From Elusimicrobiota bacterium (GTDB lineage Bacteria > Elusimicrobiota > Elusimicrobia > Elusimicrobiales > UBA9959), in contig WOVA01000024.1 of NCBI GenBank assembly GCA_009773155.1, positions 1 to 35,851 on the forward strand: a stretch of DNA of 35,851 nucleotides, read 5' to 3'. Within the stretch, counting starts at the first letter, position 1, and every line of letters begins with the position of its first letter. A program made the translations under genes and the position numbers. Positions 1-6,491 of this stretch are shown piece after piece. The notes under the pieces are model-generated. The model was given only the letters and a program-made list of their open reading frames with translations. It did no database searches and was not told the DNA's origin.

Positions 1-99
1 TACGGGTACTGCGGCAATACGAAAAGGAGGCCTAGCTAAAGAATTACGACGGAGTAACGCCGGGTGATTTCATGCTCATTCTTGGATTAGAAAATGCTT
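1..99 (+). other. Left-edge sequence with no assignable gene
   Basis: This stretch lies downstream of mnmA and before the first palindrome. On the plus strand one frame is open from the window edge to a TGA at 65-67 (21 codons, ending KELRRSNAG), and another is open to a TAA at 37-39. Either could be the end of a gene lying to the left, for example a transposase associated with the neighbouring palindrome, but neither tail is recognisable. An AAAAGGAGG string at 22-30 looks like a ribosome binding site but has no start codon at a useful distance. Confidence 0.15.
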
Positions 100-169
100 G
101 GGGACACAATACCTATTTCGCGGGGCGTTAAAGCGGGCATCCTGTGGATAAAATAGGTATTGTGTCCCC
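100..169. repeat. Palindromic element P1, 19-bp arms
   Basis: A perfect inverted repeat with arms at 100-118 and 151-169 surrounds a 32-nt loop. The outer ends read GGGGACACAAT and its complement. It begins 2 nt after the mnmA stop codon (172-174, minus strand). In RNA it would form a strong hairpin at the mnmA 3' end and may protect or terminate the transcript, although there is no T-run. Its GGGGAC ends are shared with most other palindromes in this window, which suggests one mobile family, possibly REP-like elements moved by a RAYT-type transposase. No transposase gene is visible. Confidence 0.85.
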
Positions 170-171
170 GA

Positions 172-1254
172 TTAAGGTTCGAGTATGCCGCCGCCGAGGA
201 CGCGGTCGCCGCGGTAGAACACCGCCGACTGCCCCGGCGCCGCCCCGAACACCGGCGGATCCAGCGACACTTCCAGTATATCCCCCCCGCGCTTCACGGA
301 ACACGGCACCGGCTTCTGGCGGTAGCGTATCTGCACCGCGGCGCCGGCGAGGCCGTCCCCGGACAGGTCGTTGTAGCCCGAGACGCGGAAAGAACGGACC
401 GAAGCCTCCTCCGCCGTGCCCACCCGCACCTCTTTGCGGGCCGGGTCTATGCCCGTCACGTACAGCCTTTCGCCGCCGGCGACATTTAGACCCCGGCGCT
501 GGCCGACCGTATAGAACGCCACCCCGCGGTGACGGCCCAGCGCCTTCCCTTCGCGATCCACTATATCCCCGGGCGCCCCTCCCCCGCCGCGGGCGGCCAG
601 CCACTCGCCGTAATCGCCCTCGCCGGCGAAGCAGATGTCCCGGCTCTCTTTCTCCCGCGCCGAGCGCAGGCCAAGCCCGGCGGCCCGGGCGCGGACCTCC
701 GTCTTTTTCATGCCGCCGAGCGGGAACCTCAGCATCCCGAGGCGCCCGCGCGGTATACAGTAGAGGAAATAGCTCTGGTCCTTGTCCGGATCGGCGCCGC
801 GCAGCAGCGCGCGTTCAGCCCCCTCCCCCTCCAAACGGGCGTAATGGCCGGTGAAAAGGGCCTCAGCCCCCATCTCCACGGCGAGGTCCAGCAGGTAGGA
901 GAATTTCATGTGGCGGTTGCAGGCTACGCAGGGGTTGGGCGTGCGGCCGGCGGCGTAGGCGGCCTCGAAAGGGTCTATCACGGCCTTTTTGAACAGCGGC
1001 GCGGCGTTCTTGTAATAGTGGCGCACGCCCAGCCGGCCGCAGACCTCCCTGGCCTTGTCGGCGGCGCTCCGTGCGCCGCAGCAGGAGGCCCCGCCGAACA
1101 GGCCCAGCGTGACGCCCACGGCGTCGTAGCCGGCCTCGAGGGCCAGGGCGCAGGCGACGGAGGAATCGACGCCGCCGCTCATCGCGACAACGGCCTTGGA
1201 CGCCCTGGGCGCCCTGGGGACGTTGTTTAGTTGTTTAGTTTTCAGGGAGGTCAA
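172..1254 (-). CDS. mnmA: tRNA-specific 2-thiouridylase MnmA
   Basis: MnmA makes 2-thiouridine at the wobble position (U34) of Lys, Glu and Gln tRNAs in the cytoplasm. It activates the uridine with ATP and receives sulfur as a persulfide. The 360-residue length fits the family. Visible motifs are the PP-loop SGGVDSS (residues 26-32), TPNPCVACNR with the likely catalytic Cys112, DKDQSYFL (158-164), and SRDICFAGEGDY with the second catalytic Cys208. The start is unusual. The frame begins with TTG at 1254, there is no ATG before the PP-loop except one inside it, and the first codons are derived from the arm of palindrome P2. Family members normally start only a few residues before the PP-loop strand, so the 24-residue extension is probably not native. 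The gene lies 80 bp after the lipoprotein gene and has no functional link to the motor genes upstream. It is flanked by two different palindromes. Confidence 0.96.
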   Translation of the reverse strand: MTSLKTKQLNNVPRAPRASKAVVAMSGGVDSSVACALALEAGYDAVGVTLGLFGGASCCGARSAADKAREVCGRLGVRHYYKNAAPLFKKAVIDPFEAAYAAGRTPNPCVACNRHMKFSYLLDLAVEMGAEALFTGHYARLEGEGAERALLRGADPDKDQSYFLYCIPRGRLGMLRFPLGGMKKTEVRARAAGLGLRSAREKESRDICFAGEGDYGEWLAARGGGGAPGDIVDREGKALGRHRGVAFYTVGQRRGLNVAGGERLYVTGIDPARKEVRVGTAEEASVRSFRVSGYNDLSGDGLAGAAVQIRYRQKPVPCSVKRGGDILEVSLDPPVFGAAPGQSAVFYRGDRVLGGGILEP

Positions 1255-1330
1255 GGTTATAAAAGGCTTGAACAGGAGAAAATACCGGTAAAAGATGGAG
1301 AAAAACTAAACAACTAAACAACGTCCCCAG
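1214..1330. repeat. Palindromic element P2, 29-bp arms
   Basis: A perfect 29-bp inverted repeat with arms at 1214-1242 and 1302-1330 encloses a 59-nt loop. The left arm contains GGGGACGTTGTTTAG. It fills the gap between the lipoprotein stop (1335-1337) and mnmA, and the left arm lies inside the first codons of mnmA. The arms share the GGGGAC start of the family, but the inner sequence differs from the other copies, so each palindrome seems to be its own subtype. The loop contains no recognisable gene. Confidence 0.9.
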
Positions 1331-1334
1331 CCCT

Positions 1335-2075
1335 TTACTCGCCGAAGCCGAAGGCCTTGAAGAGGTCGTCGTCAGCGGCGCCGGCCGGGGCCGCGGCGGG
1401 CTGAGCGGCCGGCGCGGGCTGGGCCGGCGCCCTGGCTCCGGGCAGGTTGTCCATGCGGCCCTTGCCCTCGCCGATCGGCTGGACTATGATCTTGCGCACA
1501 CCCTCGGCGAAAGCCAGGAAGCCGCTGTCGAGATTGTAGAAGAGGCGGAAAGGGGACTCCTTGAGCTGCGGCTCGTAGGCCTTGCCCAGGTTGAGCCTCT
1601 GCTGGTCCCAGCCCGGATTGTAGATAAGGCGGCCGCGCACGTCCACCTCGTCGTCAACGACCGGCAGCGAGAACCGTATCTTGAAAACCCCCAGGGTGTC
1701 GGTGATGCCGGGCGTGAAAGAGAGGGTTACGAAAGAGGTGGCGGTCTCCTCGATACCGAGCAGGTCCCCGCCGCCGAACCCTCCCTCGTCGGCTCCCTGG
1801 CGGCGGCCGGTCTCGGCCACTGCCCTCACGGTAACTCCCTCGATGGGGTTCCCCTGGTAATCGGTTATGGACCCCTGGATATTGCCCTCCAGGAACACGC
1901 CGGTCTTGGTGGTGGAAAAGAAGATGAACTCGCGCTTGCCGACCACCTTCTTGGTCAGCGTAAGGTCGGTTACGCGGGCGTCGGTATAGTCGACTACCTG
2001 GAGGGTCTTCATCCCGCCGAAGCAACCCGACAGGGAGACCGACAGGAAAGCGGCGGCCAATATTCTGGTTTTCAT
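1335..2075 (-). CDS. Outer-envelope lipoprotein with a carboxypeptidase-regulatory-like domain, linked to MotAB
   Basis: The protein begins with a lipoprotein signal peptide. From the ATG at 2075, a basic MKTR is followed by a hydrophobic run ending in the lipobox LSGC, so Cys18 would be lipidated. Around residues 60-85 it has a stretch typical of beta-sandwich carboxypeptidase-regulatory-like domains (GNIQGSITDYQGNPIEGVTV). The tail is Ala/Pro-rich and ends in an acidic/aromatic DDDLFKAFGFGE. I recognise no named family. A GTG at 2081 overlaps the motB stop by four bases and is an alternative start. I prefer the ATG because GGAG lies five bases upstream of it. The tight coupling to motB suggests a role in the same envelope complex, for example anchoring or positioning the stator; this is inferred from position only. 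Confidence 0.75.
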   Translation of the reverse strand: MKTRILAAAFLSVSLSGCFGGMKTLQVVDYTDARVTDLTLTKKVVGKREFIFFSTTKTGVFLEGNIQGSITDYQGNPIEGVTVRAVAETGRRQGADEGGFGGGDLLGIEETATSFVTLSFTPGITDTLGVFKIRFSLPVVDDEVDVRGRLIYNPGWDQQRLNLGKAYEPQLKESPFRLFYNLDSGFLAFAEGVRKIIVQPIGEGKGRMDNLPGARAPAQPAPAAQPAAAPAGAADDDLFKAFGFGE

Positions 2076-2077
2076 GG

Positions 2078-2806
2078 TCACTCCGTGATGCCCGCGCCCG
2101 GGGCTGGAACGGGGACACCATGCGGCATGGTGTCCCCCGCCGATGCGGGAGGGGCGGCGGCCTGCGCGGCGGTCATGGCCGGCGGGTCGGGATAGGGATT
2201 GTTCTTTACGAAGAACACTACGCGGCGGTTCTTCTGCCGGTTCTCGGGGCTGTCATTGGGCACGGACGGATGATACTCGCCGTAGCCCACCGCGGAAAGC
2301 CTCTTGGGGGCGAAATTTATGGCCAGCAGGTGCTTGACCACGCTGGTCGCGCGGGCCGTGGAGAGGTCCCAGTTGGACTCGAACTGCTTTGTCCTTATCG
2401 GGACGGCGTCGGTGTGGCCCTCCACCACTATATCATGCTTGGTGGAAAGGTTCTTCAGGATCGGGGAGATCTTCTCCAGCTTGGACTTCATGTCTTCGGT
2501 GATCTCGGAGCGCCCGCTCTCGAAGAACGCGACCGAGCCCTGCTCTTCCAGCGTTATGCGCAGGCCTTCCTTATCCATCTGGACCTGCCCCTGCAGCTCG
2601 CCCTTCTGCATCATCTCCTCGATCTGGCTCTTGGCCTCCTGCATGTTCTTGTTCAGGGCGGCGGAAAGGGCGTAGAGGATGACGAAGAAACAGACCAATT
2701 CGGTCATCAGATCGGCGTAGGCGGTCATCCACGGCGGGGCGGGGTGGCCGACCGCCGCCACCCTCGGATCATCCTCCCGTATCCAGCCCTTGACTTTTAT
2801 AGCCAT
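2078..2806 (-). CDS. motB: MotB-like stator subunit with OmpA peptidoglycan-binding domain
   Basis: MotB forms an ion channel with MotA and anchors it to peptidoglycan. This 242-residue protein has a short cytoplasmic N-terminus and one membrane helix (about 27-50). The proton-carrying Asp is at position 32 within WMTAYADLMT, the same number as in E. coli MotB. The OmpA/MotB domain spans about 83-200 and contains GHTD (130-133), NWDLSTARA (145-153) and the closing NRRVVFF. An extra acidic residue, Glu36, lies one turn after Asp32, where most relatives have a hydrophobic residue. The Pro/Ala-rich C-terminus contains the nine residues GDTMPHGVP (224-232), encoded by a 27-bp palindrome. The start is 4 bp after the motA stop, so the two are translationally linked. 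The family call is firm; whether it drives a flagellum is not. Confidence 0.93.
   Translation of the reverse strand: MAIKVKGWIREDDPRVAAVGHPAPPWMTAYADLMTELVCFFVILYALSAALNKNMQEAKSQIEEMMQKGELQGQVQMDKEGLRITLEEQGSVAFFESGRSEITEDMKSKLEKISPILKNLSTKHDIVVEGHTDAVPIRTKQFESNWDLSTARATSVVKHLLAINFAPKRLSAVGYGEYHPSVPNDSPENRQKNRRVVFFVKNNPYPDPPAMTAAQAAAPPASAGDTMPHGVPVPAPGAGITE
2111..2137. repeat. In-frame 27-bp palindrome, copy 1 (in motB)
   Basis: A perfect palindrome with 13-bp arms (GGGGACACCATGC and its complement) around one central base. It lies in the 3' part of motB and is read on the minus strand as GDTMPHGVP, followed by VP. Its 27 bp equal nine codons, so it leaves the frame intact. It is in the Ala/Pro-rich tail after the OmpA fold. 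Near-identical copies are at 6197-6223 and 6774-6800. Confidence 0.93.
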
Positions 2807-2810
2807 AAGC

Positions 2811-3596
2811 TCAGGCGGCGGCTTCCGCCGTCACCGTCTTGCGCTTTTGGGGCTCGAGGTAGGCCTTCAGATTGGCCTCTACCACGCTGGGCGTGGCGCC
2901 GCTCTGCAGCAGCAGCACGCCGCGGATGATTATCTCTTTGACGAAAAGTTCTTCTTCCGATCTGTGCTTGAGCTTGCCGGCCATCGGCAGGAAGAGCCAG
3001 TAGCCGGAACCCAGGCCGTAGAAGGCGGCAGCCAGCGCCAAGGCCATGCGCCGCGGCACGGCCGCCACGTCCTCGATGGTGGAAAGCATCATGATCATAC
3101 CCAGCACCGTGCCGATAACGCCGAAGGCCGGGGCATAAGTGCCCAGGGCATTGAAAATTTCGCGGCCGGCCTTATGCCGCTCGCGTATAAAATCCAGCTC
3201 GGTCTCGAGCATATTGCGGATGAACTCATGGTCGGAGCCGTCTATGACCAGCTGCACGCCGCGCTTGAGGAAATCGTTGTCGATGGTCTGCACGTCGGAC
3301 TGCAGGGCCAGGAAGCCCTCCTTCTTGGCCTTCTGCGCGAGCGAGACGAAGGTGGAGACGATCTTGGAGGTGTCCTCGCCCTTGGTGGTCAGCACCTTTT
3401 TCAGGACCTTGCCGGAGCTGATGACCGACGAGAGAGGAAAATTGATCAGCAGGGCGCAAAAAGTGCCGCCCATGACTATCAGGGCGGCCTCCATGTTCAG
3501 GAAAGGCAGGAACCCCTCTATGCCGCCGCCATGGTAGATGGCCCCGAATACGAAGCCCAGGAAAATAATTATGCCGGTGAAAGTCGCTATGTCCAT
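2811..3596 (-). CDS. motA: MotA-like stator subunit (ExbB/TolQ/MotA superfamily)
   Basis: MotA surrounds MotB in the inner membrane and converts ion flow into movement. This 261-residue protein has four membrane helices (about 1-21, 33-55, 153-172, 183-205) and a large cytoplasmic loop. The conserved prolines of helices 3 and 4 are present: Pro156 in TYAPAFGVIGT and Pro204 in LFLPMAGKLK. QLVIDGSDHEFIRNMLETE is typical of MotA from spirochaetes and Gram-positives. In the cytoplasmic loop, AKKEGFLALQ has Lys where E. coli has Arg90 and Gln (residue 99) where most MotAs have Glu (E98 in E. coli), so one torque charge is missing. GGAG lies nine bases before the ATG. It sits between flbD and motB in the order familiar from flagellar operons, but no fliL, fliM or hook genes follow. 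Confidence 0.94.
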   Translation of the reverse strand: MDIATFTGIIIFLGFVFGAIYHGGGIEGFLPFLNMEAALIVMGGTFCALLINFPLSSVISSGKVLKKVLTTKGEDTSKIVSTFVSLAQKAKKEGFLALQSDVQTIDNDFLKRGVQLVIDGSDHEFIRNMLETELDFIRERHKAGREIFNALGTYAPAFGVIGTVLGMIMMLSTIEDVAAVPRRMALALAAAFYGLGSGYWLFLPMAGKLKHRSEEELFVKEIIIRGVLLLQSGATPSVVEANLKAYLEPQKRKTVTAEAAA

Positions 3597-3693
3597 ATTA
3601 AAAAGCTCCGTTTAACTTCATCGCCCGGCCGGATCAGGGCGGCATTGTCCGCAGTCGGTGCCACGAGCTCTGCGAGTGGCCGGAGACCCGGGC

Positions 3694-3918
3694 CTATTTT
3701 TTCTCGTAATACTCGATCGGATTGACCGCTTTTTTCTCCGCGTACACCTGCTTCCTGTATTCAATGACCTTCGCCACCACCTCGTCCACCGAATCTTTCA
3801 CCAGGTAGCGGTTCCCCGTCACCAGGTTTATCACGGTGTCGGGGGCCGCCTCCAGGCTCTCTATGAGCTCGGCGTTGACCACGACCTCGGTGCCGTTAAG
3901 CTTGCAAAGGTGTATCAT
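3694..3918 (-). CDS. flbD: FlbD family protein
   Basis: A 74-residue cytoplasmic protein covering the whole FlbD family. It starts MIHLCKLNG, then NAELIESLEAAPDTVI, the glycine turn NLVTGNRYLV, and EVVAKVIEYR. FlbD is a small protein of unknown biochemical role, nearly always encoded just before motA in flagellar clusters of spirochaetes, clostridia and others. Its presence here supports descent of the cluster from a flagellar operon. Spacing to motA is 97 bp. No clear ribosome binding site precedes the ATG; an extended -10 box lies just upstream, so the message could be nearly leaderless. Confidence 0.93.
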   Translation of the reverse strand: MIHLCKLNGTEVVVNAELIESLEAAPDTVINLVTGNRYLVKDSVDEVVAKVIEYRKQVYAEKKAVNPIEYYEKK

Positions 3919-3925
3919 TCAGAAA

Positions 3926-3937
3926 GAATTATACCAA
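3926..3937 (-). promoter_or_regulatory. Possible extended -10 promoter for flbD-motA-motB
   Basis: On the minus strand TTTGGTATAATTC carries a TATAAT box (3929-3934) with an upstream TGG. No good -35 hexamer is seen at 16-18 bp. Transcription would begin only a few bases before the flbD ATG, giving an almost leaderless message, which fits the missing ribosome binding site. It lies between palindrome P3 and flbD. Confidence 0.3.
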
Positions 3938-3950
3938 AGGTGGGGTCAGC

Positions 3951-4035
3951 AATTCGGGGACAGTATACTTAATTCCGCTCGTAGCGACTTTACTTCCGTC
4001 CTGACTTGGGGAATTAAGTATACTGTCCCCGAATT
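3951..4035. repeat. Palindromic element P3, 26-bp arms
   Basis: A perfect 26-bp inverted repeat (arms 3951-3976 and 4010-4035) with a 33-nt loop. The outer ends read AATTCGGGGACAGTATAC. It fills the gap between the coiled-coil gene and flbD, and its right arm includes two bases of the coiled-coil gene's TAA stop. As RNA it would form a long hairpin between the two cistrons. It belongs to the same GGGGAC-ended family. Confidence 0.9.
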
Positions 4036-6277
4036 ATTTCCCCTTTATGGCCCACTTAAGGCGGTCGGCGAGGCTACCCTCGAGGGTGCGGTACTTCTCT
4101 ACCTCGGCGGCCAGCGCGGCCAGTTCCTGCTCCCGGGCGCCCAGCTGGGCGCCCCAGGCGGCGTCGGTCTCGGCGCGCGAGGCCCGCTCGGCGTCCAGCT
4201 GCGAGGCCAGGTCCTGCACCTGGAACTCCAGCTGCTGCGACTTCTGCTTGAGGAACACGACCTCTGATTCGAAGCGGGCGCGGTTCTCGTTCTCTATGCG
4301 GAAAGAATCTTTCAGGGCCGCCAGCTCCTTCTCGCGCTCGGCGGCATTGCCGGAAAGCTCGGCGGCCTGGCGGGCCAGGTCGGTTGAGCGGACCTTGAGC
4401 GCCTCCAGCTCCGCCTCCATGCGGCGGCGGGCGGCCTCGGCGGCTTCGGCGGCCGCGGCCTGGGCCTTCATGGCGCCTTCTATGCGGACTTTCTCCTCGC
4501 CCAGCATGGCGAGCCGCTCTTTCATGGCGGCCTCGAAGCGGTCCTTCTCCCCGCGGGAGGCGGCGGAGCTGGCCTGCAGGTCGGCCTCGCGGGCGCGCAG
4601 CTCGGCGGCGAGGCGCTGGGTCTCGGCGCGCAGCGTGGCGCCCTCCTCATCGGCGCGGTTCCGCGCGTCCTTCAATTTACGCAGTTCCTCGGAGTAATCG
4701 GCCTCCATGCGGGCCTTGAGATTGGCCTTCATGTCGGCCATCGCGGCCTCGTAAGTCCCGCGCAGTTCCATCGCGCGGCTCTCGGCCTGGATCTGCTTCT
4801 CGGAGGAGACGCGCTCCAGGTCCTGCTGATGGGCCTTCTGCAGATTGGCGGTTTCGGCGTCGTAGCGGCGCTGCAGCCGCGAGACTTCCTCCTGGGCGGC
4901 CTTGCGGGCCAGCGCCAGCTTCTCCTCGTAATCGCGGGTTATCTCCCCCGCCAGGTCGCGGCGGATCTTCTCCAGCTCCGCGGCGTGCGCGGCCGCCAGC
5001 GCCTCTATCTCTCCGGCGTGCCTGGCCGCGAAATTCTCGAGCTCCGACTTCAGGCGCTTGGTCTCCTCCATGCCGGCGGCCATGCCCTGGGCCAGCTGGA
5101 CCTTCTCCACGCGCATCTGGGAGCGCTCCTTCTCCAGCGCGGCGTTGACCGCCTGCACGCGGGAGATGAAACCCTTGAGCTTGACCAGCTCGGAGATGGC
5201 GCGCACCTTCTCGCCCGAGGCCTCCGCGAGTTTCGCCTCCAGGGAGTGAAGTTCGGCCTCGTGTTTATCACGGGCCTTGGCCAGCTCCTGCTCCTTCTCT
5301 GAATTCTTGCGGTCGGCTATGGAACCTATATCCCGCTGGAGCCTGTCGATATCGGCGTTGAGCTTGTCCTCGCGGGACTTGTATTCGGAGGAGGACTTCT
5401 CCTCCTTCATTTTCAGGATGGCGACCTCGGCCCGCAACTGCGCGAGCTCGCGCTCCTTATCAGGAATGCTTTTAATATAGCCTTCCACGGCGGCGCGCTC
5501 GCGCTCCAGGCGGGAGATCTCCTCGCGCAGCTTGCCGCTCTCGCGCTCGAGCAGCGTGCGCTCCATGCCCGACTCGCGCAGCTCCTGCTGCACCTCGGTC
5601 AGCCTCTCGGAGGAATTCTTCAGCGAGCGGACCTCGTCCTCTTTCTGGCCGATGGTCCGCTGCCACTGGGCCTTCTCCTCCAGCCAGCGGCGCTCCATCT
5701 CCTGGAGCCGGAAAATAAAATGTCCCTCGACGTCCTTGGATTGGGTCTCGCGCTCCAGCATCTGACCCTTGAGCGTCTGCATCCAGGTCTCGCGCTCCTG
5801 CACGATCCGGTTCTCCAGTTCCTTGACCTTGGATTTGAGAGTGAGCCGCTCCTCCTCGACCTCCTGGTCGCGGCGCTCGCGGCGGAGCTTATCCTGTATA
5901 TCTTTGAGGGAGGACTCCACCTTGGAAGAGAGGACTTCGTCCTGCTGGCTCTTGAGCGTGGCCAGCAGCGCCTTCTCCTTCTCCTGGGCGACGACCTTCT
6001 CCATTTCGAGCATCCGCTTCTCGAGCTTCTCCTTCTCCTCGCGGGCGGCCCGGAGCTCCTCCTCGGAGCGGTCGGGCCTGGCGGCGGGGGCCTGCTGGAA
6101 AGAGGGCATGGCCGGGCGGGGCAGGGCGGGACCGCCGCCGGGCATGGGAGGAAGACCGGGACCCCCGCCCCCGCGCGCAGGCGGGGCCGGCGGAATGGGG
6201 ACACCATGCCGCATGATGTCCCCGGGAAACGGGGGAGGAAGCGGCTTCTTGGGATCTTTCTCGTTCTTGTCGTCCAT
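4034..6277 (-). CDS. Large coiled-coil protein with proline-rich N-terminus
   Basis: A 747-residue cytoplasmic protein with no signal peptide. Residues 1-70 are Pro/Gly-rich (PLPPPFPG, PPMPGGG) and contain the palindrome-encoded GDIMRHGVP (19-27). From about 70 to 735 it is almost continuous heptad-rich coiled coil, rich in Glu, Lys, Arg, Ala and Leu, with Trp-bearing segments such as RETWMQTLKGQM. No enzymatic domain, response-regulator domain or membrane helix is visible. It could be a cytoskeleton-like scaffold, comparable in shape to AglZ or other motility and polarity coiled coils, but I see no sequence match to those. It lies between the FliF-FliG fusion and flbD-motA-motB, suggesting a structural part of the same machine. 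The ATG has no good ribosome binding site nearby; GAGGAG is over 20 bases away. Confidence 0.8.
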   Translation of the reverse strand: MDDKNEKDPKKPLPPPFPGDIMRHGVPIPPAPPARGGGGPGLPPMPGGGPALPRPAMPSFQQAPAARPDRSEEELRAAREEKEKLEKRMLEMEKVVAQEKEKALLATLKSQQDEVLSSKVESSLKDIQDKLRRERRDQEVEEERLTLKSKVKELENRIVQERETWMQTLKGQMLERETQSKDVEGHFIFRLQEMERRWLEEKAQWQRTIGQKEDEVRSLKNSSERLTEVQQELRESGMERTLLERESGKLREEISRLERERAAVEGYIKSIPDKERELAQLRAEVAILKMKEEKSSSEYKSREDKLNADIDRLQRDIGSIADRKNSEKEQELAKARDKHEAELHSLEAKLAEASGEKVRAISELVKLKGFISRVQAVNAALEKERSQMRVEKVQLAQGMAAGMEETKRLKSELENFAARHAGEIEALAAAHAAELEKIRRDLAGEITRDYEEKLALARKAAQEEVSRLQRRYDAETANLQKAHQQDLERVSSEKQIQAESRAMELRGTYEAAMADMKANLKARMEADYSEELRKLKDARNRADEEGATLRAETQRLAAELRAREADLQASSAASRGEKDRFEAAMKERLAMLGEEKVRIEGAMKAQAAAAEAAEAARRRMEAELEALKVRSTDLARQAAELSGNAAEREKELAALKDSFRIENENRARFESEVVFLKQKSQQLEFQVQDLASQLDAERASRAETDAAWGAQLGAREQELAALAAEVEKYRTLEGSLADRLKWAIKGK
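6197..6223. repeat. In-frame 27-bp palindrome, copy 2 (in the coiled-coil gene)
   Basis: Same element as at 2111 and 6774, with one mismatch between the arms (GCATGATGTCCCC on the right). It is read on the minus strand as GDIMRHGVP, followed by IP, in the proline-rich N-terminus of the coiled-coil protein. The reading frame relative to the element is the same as in the other two genes. Confidence 0.9.
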
Positions 6278-6360
6278 AGGAATTCGGCTAAAATCGTTAT
6301 TGCTCCTCTATATTCTACTTTCAGCCAGTTTCCTTTTAGTTAAATAATTGTTAATTCCCT

Positions 6361-6366
6361 ATTATA
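6361..6366 (-). promoter_or_regulatory. Possible -10 box upstream of the coiled-coil gene
   Basis: A consensus TATAAT on the minus strand, about 85 bp before the coiled-coil start and just after a row of hairpins. The sequence 16-18 bp upstream is GC-rich and does not resemble TTGACA. Transcription from here would give a leader of roughly 75 nt. Confidence 0.3.
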
Positions 6367-6387
6367 GGGGCCTGCTGCCTGCCGCCA

Positions 6388-6491
6388 CGGATAAGCAGCA
6401 TAGCTGCTTTCCGCGGCCCCACCTCGGCGTCCGTTTGCTGAGGCGGACGCCTCCGGTCTTGCGGACCGGACGTAAAGCGCACCGCGCTTTA
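6388..6491 (-). other. Row of four RNA hairpins between the FliF-FliG and coiled-coil genes
   Basis: Four inverted repeats lie side by side: 6473-6491 (TAAAGCGC, ACC loop, overlapping the fliFG stop codon), 6452-6470 (TCCGGTC, 5-nt loop), 6426-6451 (GGCGTCCG, 10-nt loop) and 6394-6408 (AGCAGC, 3-nt loop, extended by CGGA/TCCG further out). None is followed by a T-run in the minus-strand direction, so a simple intrinsic terminator is unlikely. They may act in mRNA processing or stability, or be decayed repeat elements. Confidence 0.6.

Noticed and set aside
144-1230. Several plus-strand open frames across mnmA
   Set aside because: They are shadows of the clear mnmA frame; the proteins are low-complexity Pro/Arg-rich and match no family.
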